Of a stretch of DNA of 44,245 bases, positions 14,712 through 23,008 are shown piece by piece; the first letter of the stretch is position 1, and each line of letters opens with the position of its first letter. The translations under genes were made by a program, and so were the position numbers. The DNA is taken from positions 1-44,245 of the IMG/VR virus record IMGVR_UViG_3300032893_000104; one strand, given 5' to 3'. This DNA comes from a virus. The notes under the pieces are model-generated. The model did not search any database, was not told the DNA's origin, and saw nothing but the letters and a program-made list of their open reading frames with translations.

Positions 14712-14796
14712 TGTAGCCAACCGATGTGGCGGCGTGGAATACATCATCTCCGTCGCCATATTCAAACGACTCAGGGTCTTCAGCGATGAACGTCAT
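14593..14796 (-). CDS. Possible antisense-overlapping small gene at the convergent junction
   Basis: A 67-residue frame on the minus strand with AGGAG 8 bases before its ATG (14794-14796). The first half (MTFIAEDPESFEYGDGDD) looks protein-like; the second half runs antisense to the end of the HAD gene and is basic and Ser/Arg-rich. It would fill the only gap between the two gene blocks and be the last gene of the minus-strand unit. The overlap makes it uncertain. Confidence 0.3.
   Translation of the reverse strand: MTFIAEDPESFEYGDGDDVFHAATSVGYITAPVGLSSGRPQGRSSRTPPPGKRQSSHLTRRASSLVW
14727..14758 (+). terminator. Possible weak hairpin terminator at the convergent junction
   Basis: TGGCGGCG (14727-14734) can pair with CGTCGCCA (14751-14758), 8 base pairs with one G-U, around a 16-base loop, followed by TATTC rather than a true T-run. 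It lies 16 bases after the HAD stop, where a terminator for the plus-strand unit would be expected. Confidence 0.3.
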
Positions 14797-14807
14797 GAAC
14801 GACACTC

Positions 14808-16031
14808 CTATTGTTGTTGAAGTTTGTTCAGCATCTCCGAGAGAGTCTTCTGGAGGGTGGCCCGTTGGTCGGGTCGGTTGGCCCCGGTCCGTCGTGCGAT
14901 TTCTGTGGGGGAGAGTCCTTCTTTCAGGTACATCCGGGCGAGAGCCTGTTGACGTCCTGGAAGGGTGGATATTCGGCGGTCTAACTCACCTGGCCGGGCG
15001 GCTTCAAGCGGGGCGAAGTACGAGGAGATGTTCACTGGAGCGTGAGGAGCGTCGTTGATGAGGCGGGTGATGCGGGCGTCGTCAACACGATAGCGGGCTT
15101 TGAGGACGGTTTGTGGGACGCCGCGAAGGAAGTAATCCCGCATCATGGCTTGGGATTTTCCGGTTTGGGTTTCGTCCACGAGCGGGCGATCCTCACCGGG
15201 TTTGCGAGGGGTGGTGGGGAGGATATTTCCGCCTCGGTCGGTACGAATGTTCTTGATCCAGTCTATAATATCAGCAGCGGCTTGAGCGGGTGGCGCGGCT
15301 TCTCCCGGAGCGGCGGGTCGACCAGTCGGAGGGGTTGTGACCTCCGTCGGCGTTTCTGGGGTGGCAGGTGTAGCTCGTTCAGGCCGCAGGGTGTGGGGGG
15401 TTGCGAGTTCGGGACGTTCGAGTTCCGGCCCGCCTTCCTCGCCTGGGGTGGTGAGACCGGTGAGGTGAAGGGTGCGCTGGAGCGCGTCAGTCGCGGTGTC
15501 GGGGTTGAATTTGAATCGGTGGGACAGCGTGGTTGAGAGATAGTTCGGGAAGTTCTCCGGCGGGCCGTCGTATTTTTTGAGGAGGTCAGCGGAGATGATG
15601 TGTCCGTCGTTCACAGCATCACTGACCTGATCTCGGCTGTACATCGACCCAGGCTTCCCCGCGGCGTTCTTTGCGATCTTCTCAATCAAAGGATTGTATT
15701 CGTTGAATGACTTTAGAAACGCCTCTTCATCCGACAGCGCTTTCCCCGTCGGACCAACAAAGGTTGGAGCTGCTGCTCGGGATAGTCCAAGTGTTGTTAG
15801 ATTCTGTACGAGATCTCCGAGCTGGGGGTGTTTTGCCAACCACGCCTTCGGGCCGGGTTGTTGAGAGATGATGTACGGGATCGACTGCGCCGGATCCATC
15901 GCCATCAACGCCTTTGATAGAAACGCGCCAGTGTCTGCGAGGCCCTGAGCCCACGACGGGGTCGTCGGAACCGTAGCGGTCGAAAGACCCCGGTAGGGTA
16001 GCCCAAGCACTGTTCCTACATCATCCGCCAT
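14808..16031 (-). CDS. Sigma-70-like protein at the end of the virion gene cluster
   Basis: 407 residues. Residues ~103-174 (YNPLIEKIAKNAAG, VSDAVNDGHI, LLKKYDG, NFPNYLSTTLSHRF) resemble sigma-70 region 2; residues ~348-405 (ISTLPGRQQALARMYLKEGL, SPTEIARRTGA) resemble region 4 with its HTH. Between them are a Pro/Thr/Glu-rich linker of ~100 residues and a second HTH-like segment (295-326, YFLRGVPQTVLKARYRVDD). It would redirect host RNA polymerase, or travel in the virion if it is an ejected protein as its location next to the 1387-residue protein hints. Start at ATG 16029-16031 (MADDVG), the same MAD beginning as two nearby virion proteins; an in-frame extension to 16208 is antisense-like and overlaps the membrane gene. 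Confidence 0.55.
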   Translation of the reverse strand: MADDVGTVLGLPYRGLSTATVPTTPSWAQGLADTGAFLSKALMAMDPAQSIPYIISQQPGPKAWLAKHPQLGDLVQNLTTLGLSRAAAPTFVGPTGKALSDEEAFLKSFNEYNPLIEKIAKNAAGKPGSMYSRDQVSDAVNDGHIISADLLKKYDGPPENFPNYLSTTLSHRFKFNPDTATDALQRTLHLTGLTTPGEEGGPELERPELATPHTLRPERATPATPETPTEVTTPPTGRPAAPGEAAPPAQAAADIIDWIKNIRTDRGGNILPTTPRKPGEDRPLVDETQTGKSQAMMRDYFLRGVPQTVLKARYRVDDARITRLINDAPHAPVNISSYFAPLEAARPGELDRRISTLPGRQQALARMYLKEGLSPTEIARRTGANRPDQRATLQKTLSEMLNKLQQQ

Positions 16032-16033
16032 AG

Positions 16034-16264
16034 CTATCTCCGGTCCAGCGACGCTTTCACATCCGCCAGACTCTGCTCCAGCTTCACCATCTCCAGTCGA
16101 ATATCCATCATCTCTTGCTTCAACACAGTCACATCCGACGCTTGAATTCGATACCCACCATACGCGACGCCGAGTGAAACCAAAGCCATCCCGATGATTA
16201 TCAACCAACCGATAGGCAGTGCGACTTCACGGTCTGGGAGGAATTTAAAGAAGGTGGTGTTCAT
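16034..16264 (-). CDS. Membrane/coiled-coil protein (holin- or spanin-like candidate)
   Basis: 76 residues: a short N-terminal polar part, one transmembrane helix (about 15-38, ALPIGWLIIIGMALVSLGVAYGG), then a heptad-patterned coiled coil (48-73, VLKQEMMDIRLEMVKLEQSL). This layout is seen in some phage holins, spanin components and small virion membrane proteins. It lies between the giant internal protein and the sigma-like protein, 3 bases from the latter. Lysis role is inference from topology. Confidence 0.6.
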   Translation of the reverse strand: MNTTFFKFLPDREVALPIGWLIIIGMALVSLGVAYGGYRIQASDVTVLKQEMMDIRLEMVKLEQSLADVKASLDRR

Positions 16265-16313
16265 AGTCTATGGAGTGTGGGTGTTTAATGCTTTGTATAT
16301 CATCGCATGCTTC

Positions 16314-19300
16314 TCATGGCTGATTCAGCGCCGATCCGGTCCGTTGAAGTGAGGTTGAGGGTGGACGGAGGGATGGGAGCGGTACCGATGCGGGACGTTG
16401 TGGGTGTAGTCGAATGTATTGCTCCAGCATCTCCGGCGTGATCCCTTCTCGTTCGAGGAACTTCGTGGTGTTATGATCAAGGCGGTACTTGTCGTAGTGC
16501 TCGAGAAACGCGATGGGATTCTCCCGCACGGCGTTGTCGTGAGCGGCGTCGCGGACATAGGCTAGCATCCCCGCACCGATGATGGGGTTACCATTTTCAT
16601 CTTTGAAGTTCTTGTTGTTCAGGTACTGCTCCTTCCATCGAGGGTCGGCGGAGGCCCACCCGGGGATGGCCTCGGCAAGCCGCGCAATCCGATCTCCGAT
16701 GGATTCTCCTCTTACTTCGGAGTTCGGGTCCGGCGCGTCGAGGATCTGCGCGATGTGTTCGTTCATGAGTCGGTCAGCGGTGGGGTTGCCCCAGTTGCCG
16801 CGGATCTTGGTGTTGGTAAAGTCCGGGATGGCATCGATGGTTCGACGTAGCCGGTCGACGTTTTGGAGGTTCAGTCCTGCGAACGCGGCGATGGGGTGGT
16901 CGATCTTCCGGGGACCGGTGATGGGGTCGATGGAGAGAGGCATCGTCTCGGCTGCACCGGGGATAGATGAGATGATCGGCCCGAGGAACGGTGAGTCCTT
17001 CGAGTCACGTTGAAGGAGTGCGGCGGGGTGAATGGTGCCGTAAAGCTTCTCTAGCTCCTTCGCCGGACGAAACCCCGCAGCGATGAACTTCCCGAGGATG
17101 CCTTCAGCACGCTTGCGGAAGGAGTCTTCGTCGGATGGATTGGTTGCTTCCTTCGACAGCTCATCGAAGAGGGTCAACGGTACATCCGAGGTCTGCATGT
17201 CAAACAGCCCGTCAAGAAACTCATTCGGCGTGAGGTTCATCGGACGGCCCTCAGCCTGAGTCTTGAGCAACGCCGTGACGAACATCGCCTTCTTCATCGG
17301 GATGTCGCCACGGATGTCGTAGAAGGTCTTCTCTCCGGAGGTCTTGTCCTCCCCCACCTGAACCTGATAGTACTTCGGTCCGACGAGTCCGGTGTCGTGC
17401 AGGGCTAGCGCGGCGTTCATGCGGAGCAACCCCGTCGTAGCGTTACCGATCATACGAGCCGCTTGCCGTCCCGGGAGCCCACCCTGCGCAAGCTGGTCCC
17501 GAAAGTCCTTGGAGAAGAGGTTCACCAGCCCCGCCGGGCTGTGCTCCACCTGCCAGCGAAGGTTGTTCATCCAAAACCGCGGGAATAGATTCGTCATCGC
17601 TGCGAGGGGTTTACCAACGACGGGGAGTTTGTTGATGGACTTGTATACGTCCAGCACGTTCTTCACAAACCCCACCGACGGAACGTAGTTCATGTTCTGT
17701 TTGAACCCATGCGCGAACGCGTCGTCGACGGCGGATTTCTCAACGTCGGATAGACCCTTCGGGTCTTCGTTCAGCTTCTTCATCAACGCTTCTGGGGTCG
17801 TGCCGAGGGCTTCGAGGTTCGACTGTAACCGCGCCTGTGCGAAGAGGTTTCGTGTGAACCACGATGTGAACCGATGTCCGGCGGTGGCGTAGTTCATGAT
17901 GTGGTCCATCCCAGACATCACCTTCTGCGCGTTCGGGGAGTCCTTCGCGATCATTTTGTTCTTCAACATCTCCCCACCGACGTCGAGGTCTACACCACGG
18001 TTGAAGTCGAGCTTCCGCAGCGGCGCGGAGTCGAGGAATCGTTCAAGCGGGGTGGGCTCGATAGGGGAGTCGGTCACGCCGGGGATGGAGTTCTTCAGGA
18101 CTGATCCGACCCGTTGAGCGTGCATGACTACCGATCCGATAAGCGCTGCGAGATCCCCGAACGCGCGAGGCATATTCATCGTCGATGGATCCCCTTCCCC
18201 CATCGCCCGCATGCGGTTTCCCATCGCGGATTCGACCGTGCCCGACACGATGTTGGAGAAGAACTCGTTCAGTCCGTTGCCGAGGATGGACGACCTTGCG
18301 ATCTTGAGCTGTGTCGACGGCGGCATGATCACACCCATCTTGAACCACTGAAGCATTTTGTCCATGAGGGTGTAGGGGGTGTTCCCCTGCATCGCGTTGC
18401 GGATACGTTGGAGAGCCAGCGCGTTCTCAGCCGCGCCGGGTACGCCTTCGGATTCGGCCTTCAGATGCGCGGCAAGGTGGTCTTGGACGATGTCGGACAG
18501 CATCGACAGTGCGGTGCCCGCCCCGGACGTCGTCGACTTCAACGCCGCTGACGCAGCAGCACGGGCCTGTTCTGGTGGGAGTTTTCGAAGAAACGCCGCG
18601 GCCTGCTCATCCTTCATCCCCTGATCCATCCGGATCATCTGCCCGAACATGTCTGAGATGGTTTTGATCGACGCGTCCGGCGGGAGTTCGTATGTCGACG
18701 CGAGTCGGTTCGTGACGTCTTCGGAGAGATGACCGTCGGCAATCCAGTCGTGGACGACCTGGGATACGAGTCGAGTGTCCGGGTCCTTCGCACGGGCACG
18801 AGCCTTCGACCAGTCGAGTAGCGCCTGCATCCCCGACTTCGAGTTCAGCATGTCGTTGTAGATCGATGCTTGTTCGGGGAGGGTCAGCGACGCCTTCAGC
18901 CGTTGGGTGAGGTCGAATTTGTCTGCGGCGGACTCACCCGTCACGGGGTCGGACGGGACGTTCGAGAACACCGGCGACGCTGGCGGCTTCGAGAAGTTCT
19001 CCTTCGCGACTGGGTCGACCGGCGGAGCTTCACCCGACCATGGGGTATCCCCGTGCCGGAGTAGGTATATCCCCTTCTCTAGCGGGGTATCCGTCTTCGG
19101 ATCCCACGGCTCGACCTGCCACACGCCGGGTTTCTCCTGGTACATGTGGAGCATCCCGCCGGGTTGTTCTGGGGTGGCCTTCAACGCTTCGGGATCGACG
19201 GTCAGGTCACCCCCGAACCCATTCTTCCCCCACGCTTCGATGGTCCGCAGGTCTGACCCATGCCCGACGATGAGGGATCGATCAATCCCACCCTTCGCCG

Positions 19301-20477
19301 TCGGCGTCTCGTGAGCGTCCATTAGGTCACGTAGTTCCGGCAGGAACCGGTTCTTGTAGCTGTTATACGATTCCGCCGGACGTTCGAGGTACGGGGAACC
19401 GTGGGTCGGAACCTCGTCTGGGTTAATAGTCATTAACCTATTGATCTCGGCTTGGCTGTCCGCCGTCGGGACACCTTCCATCCCGTGGACCCACGGGTCG
19501 AGGTCCGGGTTAGTTTCAACAGCCCCACCGACGTGGTCCACCACCGCATTCGCGGTTTCCTTCGCACGGTCGATACGGGAAGAGATGACTCGGTCGAACA
19601 CCGGCGCAGCCCCACCCTTCCCCGCCTTCTCCGCCTGCACCGCCAGATCCCGTCCCACCTGCGACACCTGCACCCGCCCATCGTCCGACAACGGCGTGGC
19701 GTCCGCACGGTTGCGCTCGACCGGGCCGGTCGGCGTGGTCGTGTCCGCCCGGACCTGCTCCGGCTTCAGCCCTTTCTTTTCAGCAAGTTCCGCGGCGATC
19801 TGCGCGTTACCCTTGATCGGAGCCATATCCGCTGGCCGAACGTTATCCGCCGCCCGCATGGACTTGCCGAGCAGATGCGCCCCCGCGGATGTGACTCCCG
19901 CTCCGGTGAGGTAGAGTTGCATCGCGCCTTCGCCACGGGCTTGGCCGAGTTCGAAGGCGGTGAAGGGTCGTCCGGTCTCGGGGTTGATGGTTTTGCCGGG
20001 TTCGGCGGCGAGGCCGGTCCGGAGTTTCTTAAACCCCGACACATCGTCAATGGTGTCTATCGCCGCGTTCGCGACGTCGCCTGCACGGTCGGTGTAGTCC
20101 GGGGTACGACCCTCGGACAGCGCTTTCTGTGTCGTCTCCACGTGCCGTCGGTCGAGATTGTTCGAGTACGACTTCGCTACCGGCGCACCAAGGAGGGACA
20201 GTCCACCCGTAACCGGAATCGCGGCTGGACCGGCGATGCTGAATAGATCCCCCGCGATGGTCGGAGTCGGACCGGTGCCTGTCGGAAGATACGGCGTCAC
20301 ATCCCCGCGAGACATCGCTGACAGCCTCGCGCCAGACTTAAGAAAATCCTCCGCGCCGGACACAATCCCCTTCGGCACCGCCATCGCCGCGCCTGCGACG
20401 ACACCAGCCCCACCGAGGACTTGGTTCTTCAACCGCTCCCACCCAGCACCGATAAGTCCGTTGTCTTGATCAGCCAT
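16314..20477 (-). CDS. Giant internal virion protein with an embedded, apparently permuted histidine-phosphatase domain
   Basis: 1387 residues, the second-longest gene; position after the fibres and internal proteins and its length fit an ejected podovirus core protein. Residues ~258-482 look like a histidine phosphatase whose pieces are in rotated order: TPLSDDGRVQ (261-270), SSRIDRAKETA (299-309), PAESYNSYKNRF (367-378), LIVGHGSDLR (402-411), and only then the nucleophile strand YLLRHGDTPW (471-480). In ordinary members the RHG strand is first. The N-terminal ~100 residues have Gly/Ala-rich hydrophobic stretches (GGAGVVAGAAMAV; IAGPAAIPVTGGLSLLG) that could insert in membranes. The C-terminal ~700 residues are helical and unrecognised; no transglycosylase or RNA polymerase motif is seen. 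Confidence 0.7.
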   Translation of the reverse strand: MADQDNGLIGAGWERLKNQVLGGAGVVAGAAMAVPKGIVSGAEDFLKSGARLSAMSRGDVTPYLPTGTGPTPTIAGDLFSIAGPAAIPVTGGLSLLGAPVAKSYSNNLDRRHVETTQKALSEGRTPDYTDRAGDVANAAIDTIDDVSGFKKLRTGLAAEPGKTINPETGRPFTAFELGQARGEGAMQLYLTGAGVTSAGAHLLGKSMRAADNVRPADMAPIKGNAQIAAELAEKKGLKPEQVRADTTTPTGPVERNRADATPLSDDGRVQVSQVGRDLAVQAEKAGKGGAAPVFDRVISSRIDRAKETANAVVDHVGGAVETNPDLDPWVHGMEGVPTADSQAEINRLMTINPDEVPTHGSPYLERPAESYNSYKNRFLPELRDLMDAHETPTAKGGIDRSLIVGHGSDLRTIEAWGKNGFGGDLTVDPEALKATPEQPGGMLHMYQEKPGVWQVEPWDPKTDTPLEKGIYLLRHGDTPWSGEAPPVDPVAKENFSKPPASPVFSNVPSDPVTGESAADKFDLTQRLKASLTLPEQASIYNDMLNSKSGMQALLDWSKARARAKDPDTRLVSQVVHDWIADGHLSEDVTNRLASTYELPPDASIKTISDMFGQMIRMDQGMKDEQAAAFLRKLPPEQARAAASAALKSTTSGAGTALSMLSDIVQDHLAAHLKAESEGVPGAAENALALQRIRNAMQGNTPYTLMDKMLQWFKMGVIMPPSTQLKIARSSILGNGLNEFFSNIVSGTVESAMGNRMRAMGEGDPSTMNMPRAFGDLAALIGSVVMHAQRVGSVLKNSIPGVTDSPIEPTPLERFLDSAPLRKLDFNRGVDLDVGGEMLKNKMIAKDSPNAQKVMSGMDHIMNYATAGHRFTSWFTRNLFAQARLQSNLEALGTTPEALMKKLNEDPKGLSDVEKSAVDDAFAHGFKQNMNYVPSVGFVKNVLDVYKSINKLPVVGKPLAAMTNLFPRFWMNNLRWQVEHSPAGLVNLFSKDFRDQLAQGGLPGRQAARMIGNATTGLLRMNAALALHDTGLVGPKYYQVQVGEDKTSGEKTFYDIRGDIPMKKAMFVTALLKTQAEGRPMNLTPNEFLDGLFDMQTSDVPLTLFDELSKEATNPSDEDSFRKRAEGILGKFIAAGFRPAKELEKLYGTIHPAALLQRDSKDSPFLGPIISSIPGAAETMPLSIDPITGPRKIDHPIAAFAGLNLQNVDRLRRTIDAIPDFTNTKIRGNWGNPTADRLMNEHIAQILDAPDPNSEVRGESIGDRIARLAEAIPGWASADPRWKEQYLNNKNFKDENGNPIIGAGMLAYVRDAAHDNAVRENPIAFLEHYDKYRLDHNTTKFLEREGITPEMLEQYIRLHPQRPASVPLPSLRPPSTSLQRTGSALNQP

Positions 20478-20549
20478 AGTTACTTACGAGGATATCCATT
20501 CGGCCAGAACCGCGCGTCAGCGTCCACCTCCCAGAACTCCCGCGGCCAG

Positions 20550-21719
20550 TTACGTTCCCGGGGGGCGAGAGAAGTTTGCGGGTGGGGTGATGGGCATGGA
20601 AGGGATGTTCCCACCGGGGTTGGTCGGGGCGGACGGAGACGTCGGGAGCGCTTCGCGGATAGCGGCTGCAGGGTCGACTCCCCCGGCTTTGGTTGTTGGA
20701 TTCGGGGTAATGCCGATGCGTTGGTTATAGAACTGCTCCTGCGCTGCGACGTTGGCATCGATGGAATCCTTTCCGGTGAGACCCATGTCCCCCGCAGCGT
20801 GCATACGGTCGAGAGATTCCATGAGTTGTTTTTCGTAATGGGGGTCGTTTTCCATCACACCGCGGGAGGAGACTTCTCGTCGGGCGCGAGCGAGACGGGA
20901 CGAACCACGAGAGGCGTCGATAGCTTTCTTGAGTTGTTGTTGTTTGAGCTGAGTGTCGAGGACGTCCGCCGGGCTCCGTGGGTTCGTCGCTTCGTGAATC
21001 TTCGCGACACGTTTGAGGAGGTTCCCGACACGAACGTTCGTCGGCAGACCTTGCTCACCCTCGCGGTGGAACGCATCGATAGCGTCTTGGTTAAGGAGTG
21101 TTAATGGAGTCTCAGGTTCGATGGTTTTCTTCGCGAACTCCTGGGCCTTTGCGTTGTCGATCTCGTTCTGAGGACGCCCGGCTTTCTTCATGTAGTGTTC
21201 GATGTTGTCCAGCCGGGTGTTCATCTCGTCATCATCGAGTTGTTTCTTAAGACCGGCGACTTGCTGCGGGGTGCGGGGGATGATCGTCTGCCCGGTCGGG
21301 GACATAACCGACGGAAGCCCACCGGTATCGACAGGACCCTGCGCGATGTGAGCTGGGGTTGTTACCCCACCACGAGTGACGGTGATGTCCTGTGGTTCTG
21401 CTATCGGCGCGACGCCGTACTCACCCTTCGTGATCCCGGAGAAGATATCCTTCGTCGAGATCCCCGTCCGCTCGAAGTCCTCCTTCTGCTTCGCGCGTTG
21501 TTCTTGGGCGGTCTTCGCAGCGGCTTCGTCACGGTACCGTTGCTGTTCCAGCCCGACGCGTTGTTCCTCTGCACGGGTCCGACGCTCCTCCTGACCTTGC
21601 TGGAACAGCCGGTCCTGGAGCACCTGCTGGGCAGTCTTGCGTCGTTGCGTTGCAGCCGCAGCTTCCGGGTTGAGTTGGGAGAGGTTGTCGAGGATGTTCT
21701 TGAGACTAAAGTCTGCCAT
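20550..21719 (-). CDS. Internal virion protein, coiled-coil rich
   Basis: 389 residues. An N-terminal coiled coil (about 24-85, rich in Gln, Arg, Glu and Ala) is followed by a Pro/Gly/Thr linker and further helices (VAGLKKQLDDDEMNTRLDNI); the C-terminus is Pro-rich. Its place between the MGNxF proteins and the giant protein suggests a core or ejection protein. It starts MADFSLKN with an SD (GGAG) upstream. Its stop (TAA, 20550-20552) lies just after a run of six C; a one-base slip there opens a further 24-codon, Trp-rich tail down to 20480 (see findings). Confidence 0.65.
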   Translation of the reverse strand: MADFSLKNILDNLSQLNPEAAAATQRRKTAQQVLQDRLFQQGQEERRTRAEEQRVGLEQQRYRDEAAAKTAQEQRAKQKEDFERTGISTKDIFSGITKGEYGVAPIAEPQDITVTRGGVTTPAHIAQGPVDTGGLPSVMSPTGQTIIPRTPQQVAGLKKQLDDDEMNTRLDNIEHYMKKAGRPQNEIDNAKAQEFAKKTIEPETPLTLLNQDAIDAFHREGEQGLPTNVRVGNLLKRVAKIHEATNPRSPADVLDTQLKQQQLKKAIDASRGSSRLARARREVSSRGVMENDPHYEKQLMESLDRMHAAGDMGLTGKDSIDANVAAQEQFYNQRIGITPNPTTKAGGVDPAAAIREALPTSPSAPTNPGGNIPSMPITPPANFSRPPGT

Positions 21720-21728
21720 GGCTACTCC

Positions 21729-22355
21729 TTATGGGACGAACCCACTAGCGATTCCAGCGATAGATCCAATGTCTGACATGATCGACGGATTGCCAGTGGT
21801 CTTCCCGAACCCGGTTCCAGTGCTGGTAGACATCGCGGTGTTAGTCCCGACATTCGACCCAGTCTGCTGAGACGTCGTCGTCTGCCCGATGGGGGACTGA
21901 CCGAGGAATCCCGCTGCAAGACCGAGAAGGGAGTTGGTACGGTCAAAGGCGGTCTGCTGGTTCAGGAACGGAATCTGGTTCATGAAGTTCGTAATGTTAG
22001 CGGTGTTCGCGGCGTCCAGCGACGCGTTGGTCGCAGCGGTGTTGCCCGCCTGAAGAGTCCCAGTCCTCGCAGCCCGAGCGATGTTTCCCTGCTCCGCGGC
22101 AGTAGTGGCTTTGTTCCCGGTCTGTATCGCCTGCGCGATCTCCGGCGCACCATACGCAGGCTTTTGTGCTTCTGAGTACTGCGCCGCAATCGCAGGCAGA
22201 ATCGACTCCCGAAACTGCGTGAACATCGGGTTCTCGTTCGGTGTGGTAGCCGACGTACCCTGATTCGCAAACGCGTTCAGGAACGACTGAAGCGAGTTCT
22301 GCTGCTGGGATTGGTTCTGTTGCTGCGTCGTGGATGACGAAAACGGGTTACCCAT
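21729..22355 (-). CDS. Low-complexity virion-cluster protein, MGNPF family member 1
   Basis: 208 residues beginning MGNPFSSSTTQQQ; rich in Gln, Asn, Ser, Thr, Ala and Gly with helical parts (ESILPAIAAQYSEAQKPAYGAPEIAQAI). No Cys and no enzyme motif. Two adjacent genes start with almost the same residues (MGNMF, and GTG-started MGNPF), so the three may be paralogues. Probably a structural or internal protein. Confidence 0.6.
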   Translation of the reverse strand: MGNPFSSSTTQQQNQSQQQNSLQSFLNAFANQGTSATTPNENPMFTQFRESILPAIAAQYSEAQKPAYGAPEIAQAIQTGNKATTAAEQGNIARAARTGTLQAGNTAATNASLDAANTANITNFMNQIPFLNQQTAFDRTNSLLGLAAGFLGQSPIGQTTTSQQTGSNVGTNTAMSTSTGTGFGKTTGNPSIMSDIGSIAGIASGFVP

Positions 22356-22367
22356 GATTGGTTACCT

Positions 22368-22661
22368 TTAGTAGAGACTCTCAGGGTTTGCGGTCGACGG
22401 CGGACCGGCTGCGCCGTTGCCCATGAACATCGGAGTCGAGCCAGCTTGTGGGATATTCGGACCCCCACCCCCACTGCGACTCTTCATGAGTTGCTGGAAC
22501 AACTGCATGAGTTGACCAGCAGAGCCTTGCTGTTGCGCAGGACCAATCGACCCTGGAGCCCCAGGTGCGTATTTCGGAGCTGTGACCTGCGCGGCGTTGG
22601 CGAGACCGGACTTCAGTGGAGACGACCCACCCCCAGCGGGGGCTGTGAACATGTTACCCAT
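22368..22661 (-). CDS. Low-complexity virion-cluster protein, MGNMF family member 2
   Basis: 97 residues beginning MGNMFTAPAGGG; Gly/Pro/Ala/Gln-rich with one short helix (AGQLMQLFQQLMKS). Its ATG shares one base with the stop of the gene before it. Function unknown; see the neighbouring MGNPF genes. Confidence 0.6.
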   Translation of the reverse strand: MGNMFTAPAGGGSSPLKSGLANAAQVTAPKYAPGAPGSIGPAQQQGSAGQLMQLFQQLMKSRSGGGGPNIPQAGSTPMFMGNGAAGPPSTANPESLY

Positions 22662-23008
22662 TAGTGTATACCTGCCATGTTGCTCATCATATTGGAGAAT
22701 AGACCTTGAAGACTTCCGGGGGAATTCATTTGTGAAAACGCCCCACCGGTTTGACCAAAGGTGTTAGTGTTAGTACCCGCACCGTATAACCGAGCAAAAG
22801 TAGCACCCGCGTCATTAGGATTCATAACCATAGGCGAGTTAGGTGTTCCTGGTGCAAACCCACCACCGCCCGGCATCACCCCGCCCGGAGCCGCGAAGAG
22901 TGGGTTTGGGCTTCCACCTGGGGTTGGGCCGGATGATCCGGCAGGAGGAGTCCCACCCGTGGACGGGCCTTGGTTGGGTTGCTTCGTCTGCTGGAACGGA
23001 TTACCCAC
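22661..23008 (-). CDS. Low-complexity virion-cluster protein, MGNPF family member 3
   Basis: 115 residues. I take the start as GTG 23008 (giving MGNPFQQTK) because GAGGTG lies just upstream and the first 8 bases overlap the end of the acetyltransferase gene; an ATG further upstream (23062) lies inside that gene without support. Gly/Pro/Asn-rich, with a C-terminal Met/Asn-rich helix (GLFSNMMSNMAG). Likely virion-associated, function unknown. Confidence 0.6.
   Translation of the reverse strand: MGNPFQQTKQPNQGPSTGGTPPAGSSGPTPGGSPNPLFAAPGGVMPGGGGFAPGTPNSPMVMNPNDAGATFARLYGAGTNTNTFGQTGGAFSQMNSPGSLQGLFSNMMSNMAGIH

Noticed and set aside
16032-16208. N-terminal extension of the sigma-like protein
   Set aside because: The added residues overlap the whole membrane/coiled-coil gene in another frame and are Cys/Gly/Asp-rich nonsense; MADDVG at 16031 matches the starts of neighbouring virion genes.
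17392-20469. Long open frames on the plus strand opposite the giant virion gene
   Set aside because: High GC and codon bias of the minus-strand gene create antisense open frames; their products are Arg/His-rich without motifs or SDs.
16314-20477. Idea that the giant protein is an N4-like virion RNA polymerase
   Set aside because: Only 1387 residues and none of the T7-type polymerase motifs (DxxGR, R-x3-K-x7-YG, HDS) were found; the recognisable part is a phosphatase-like domain.
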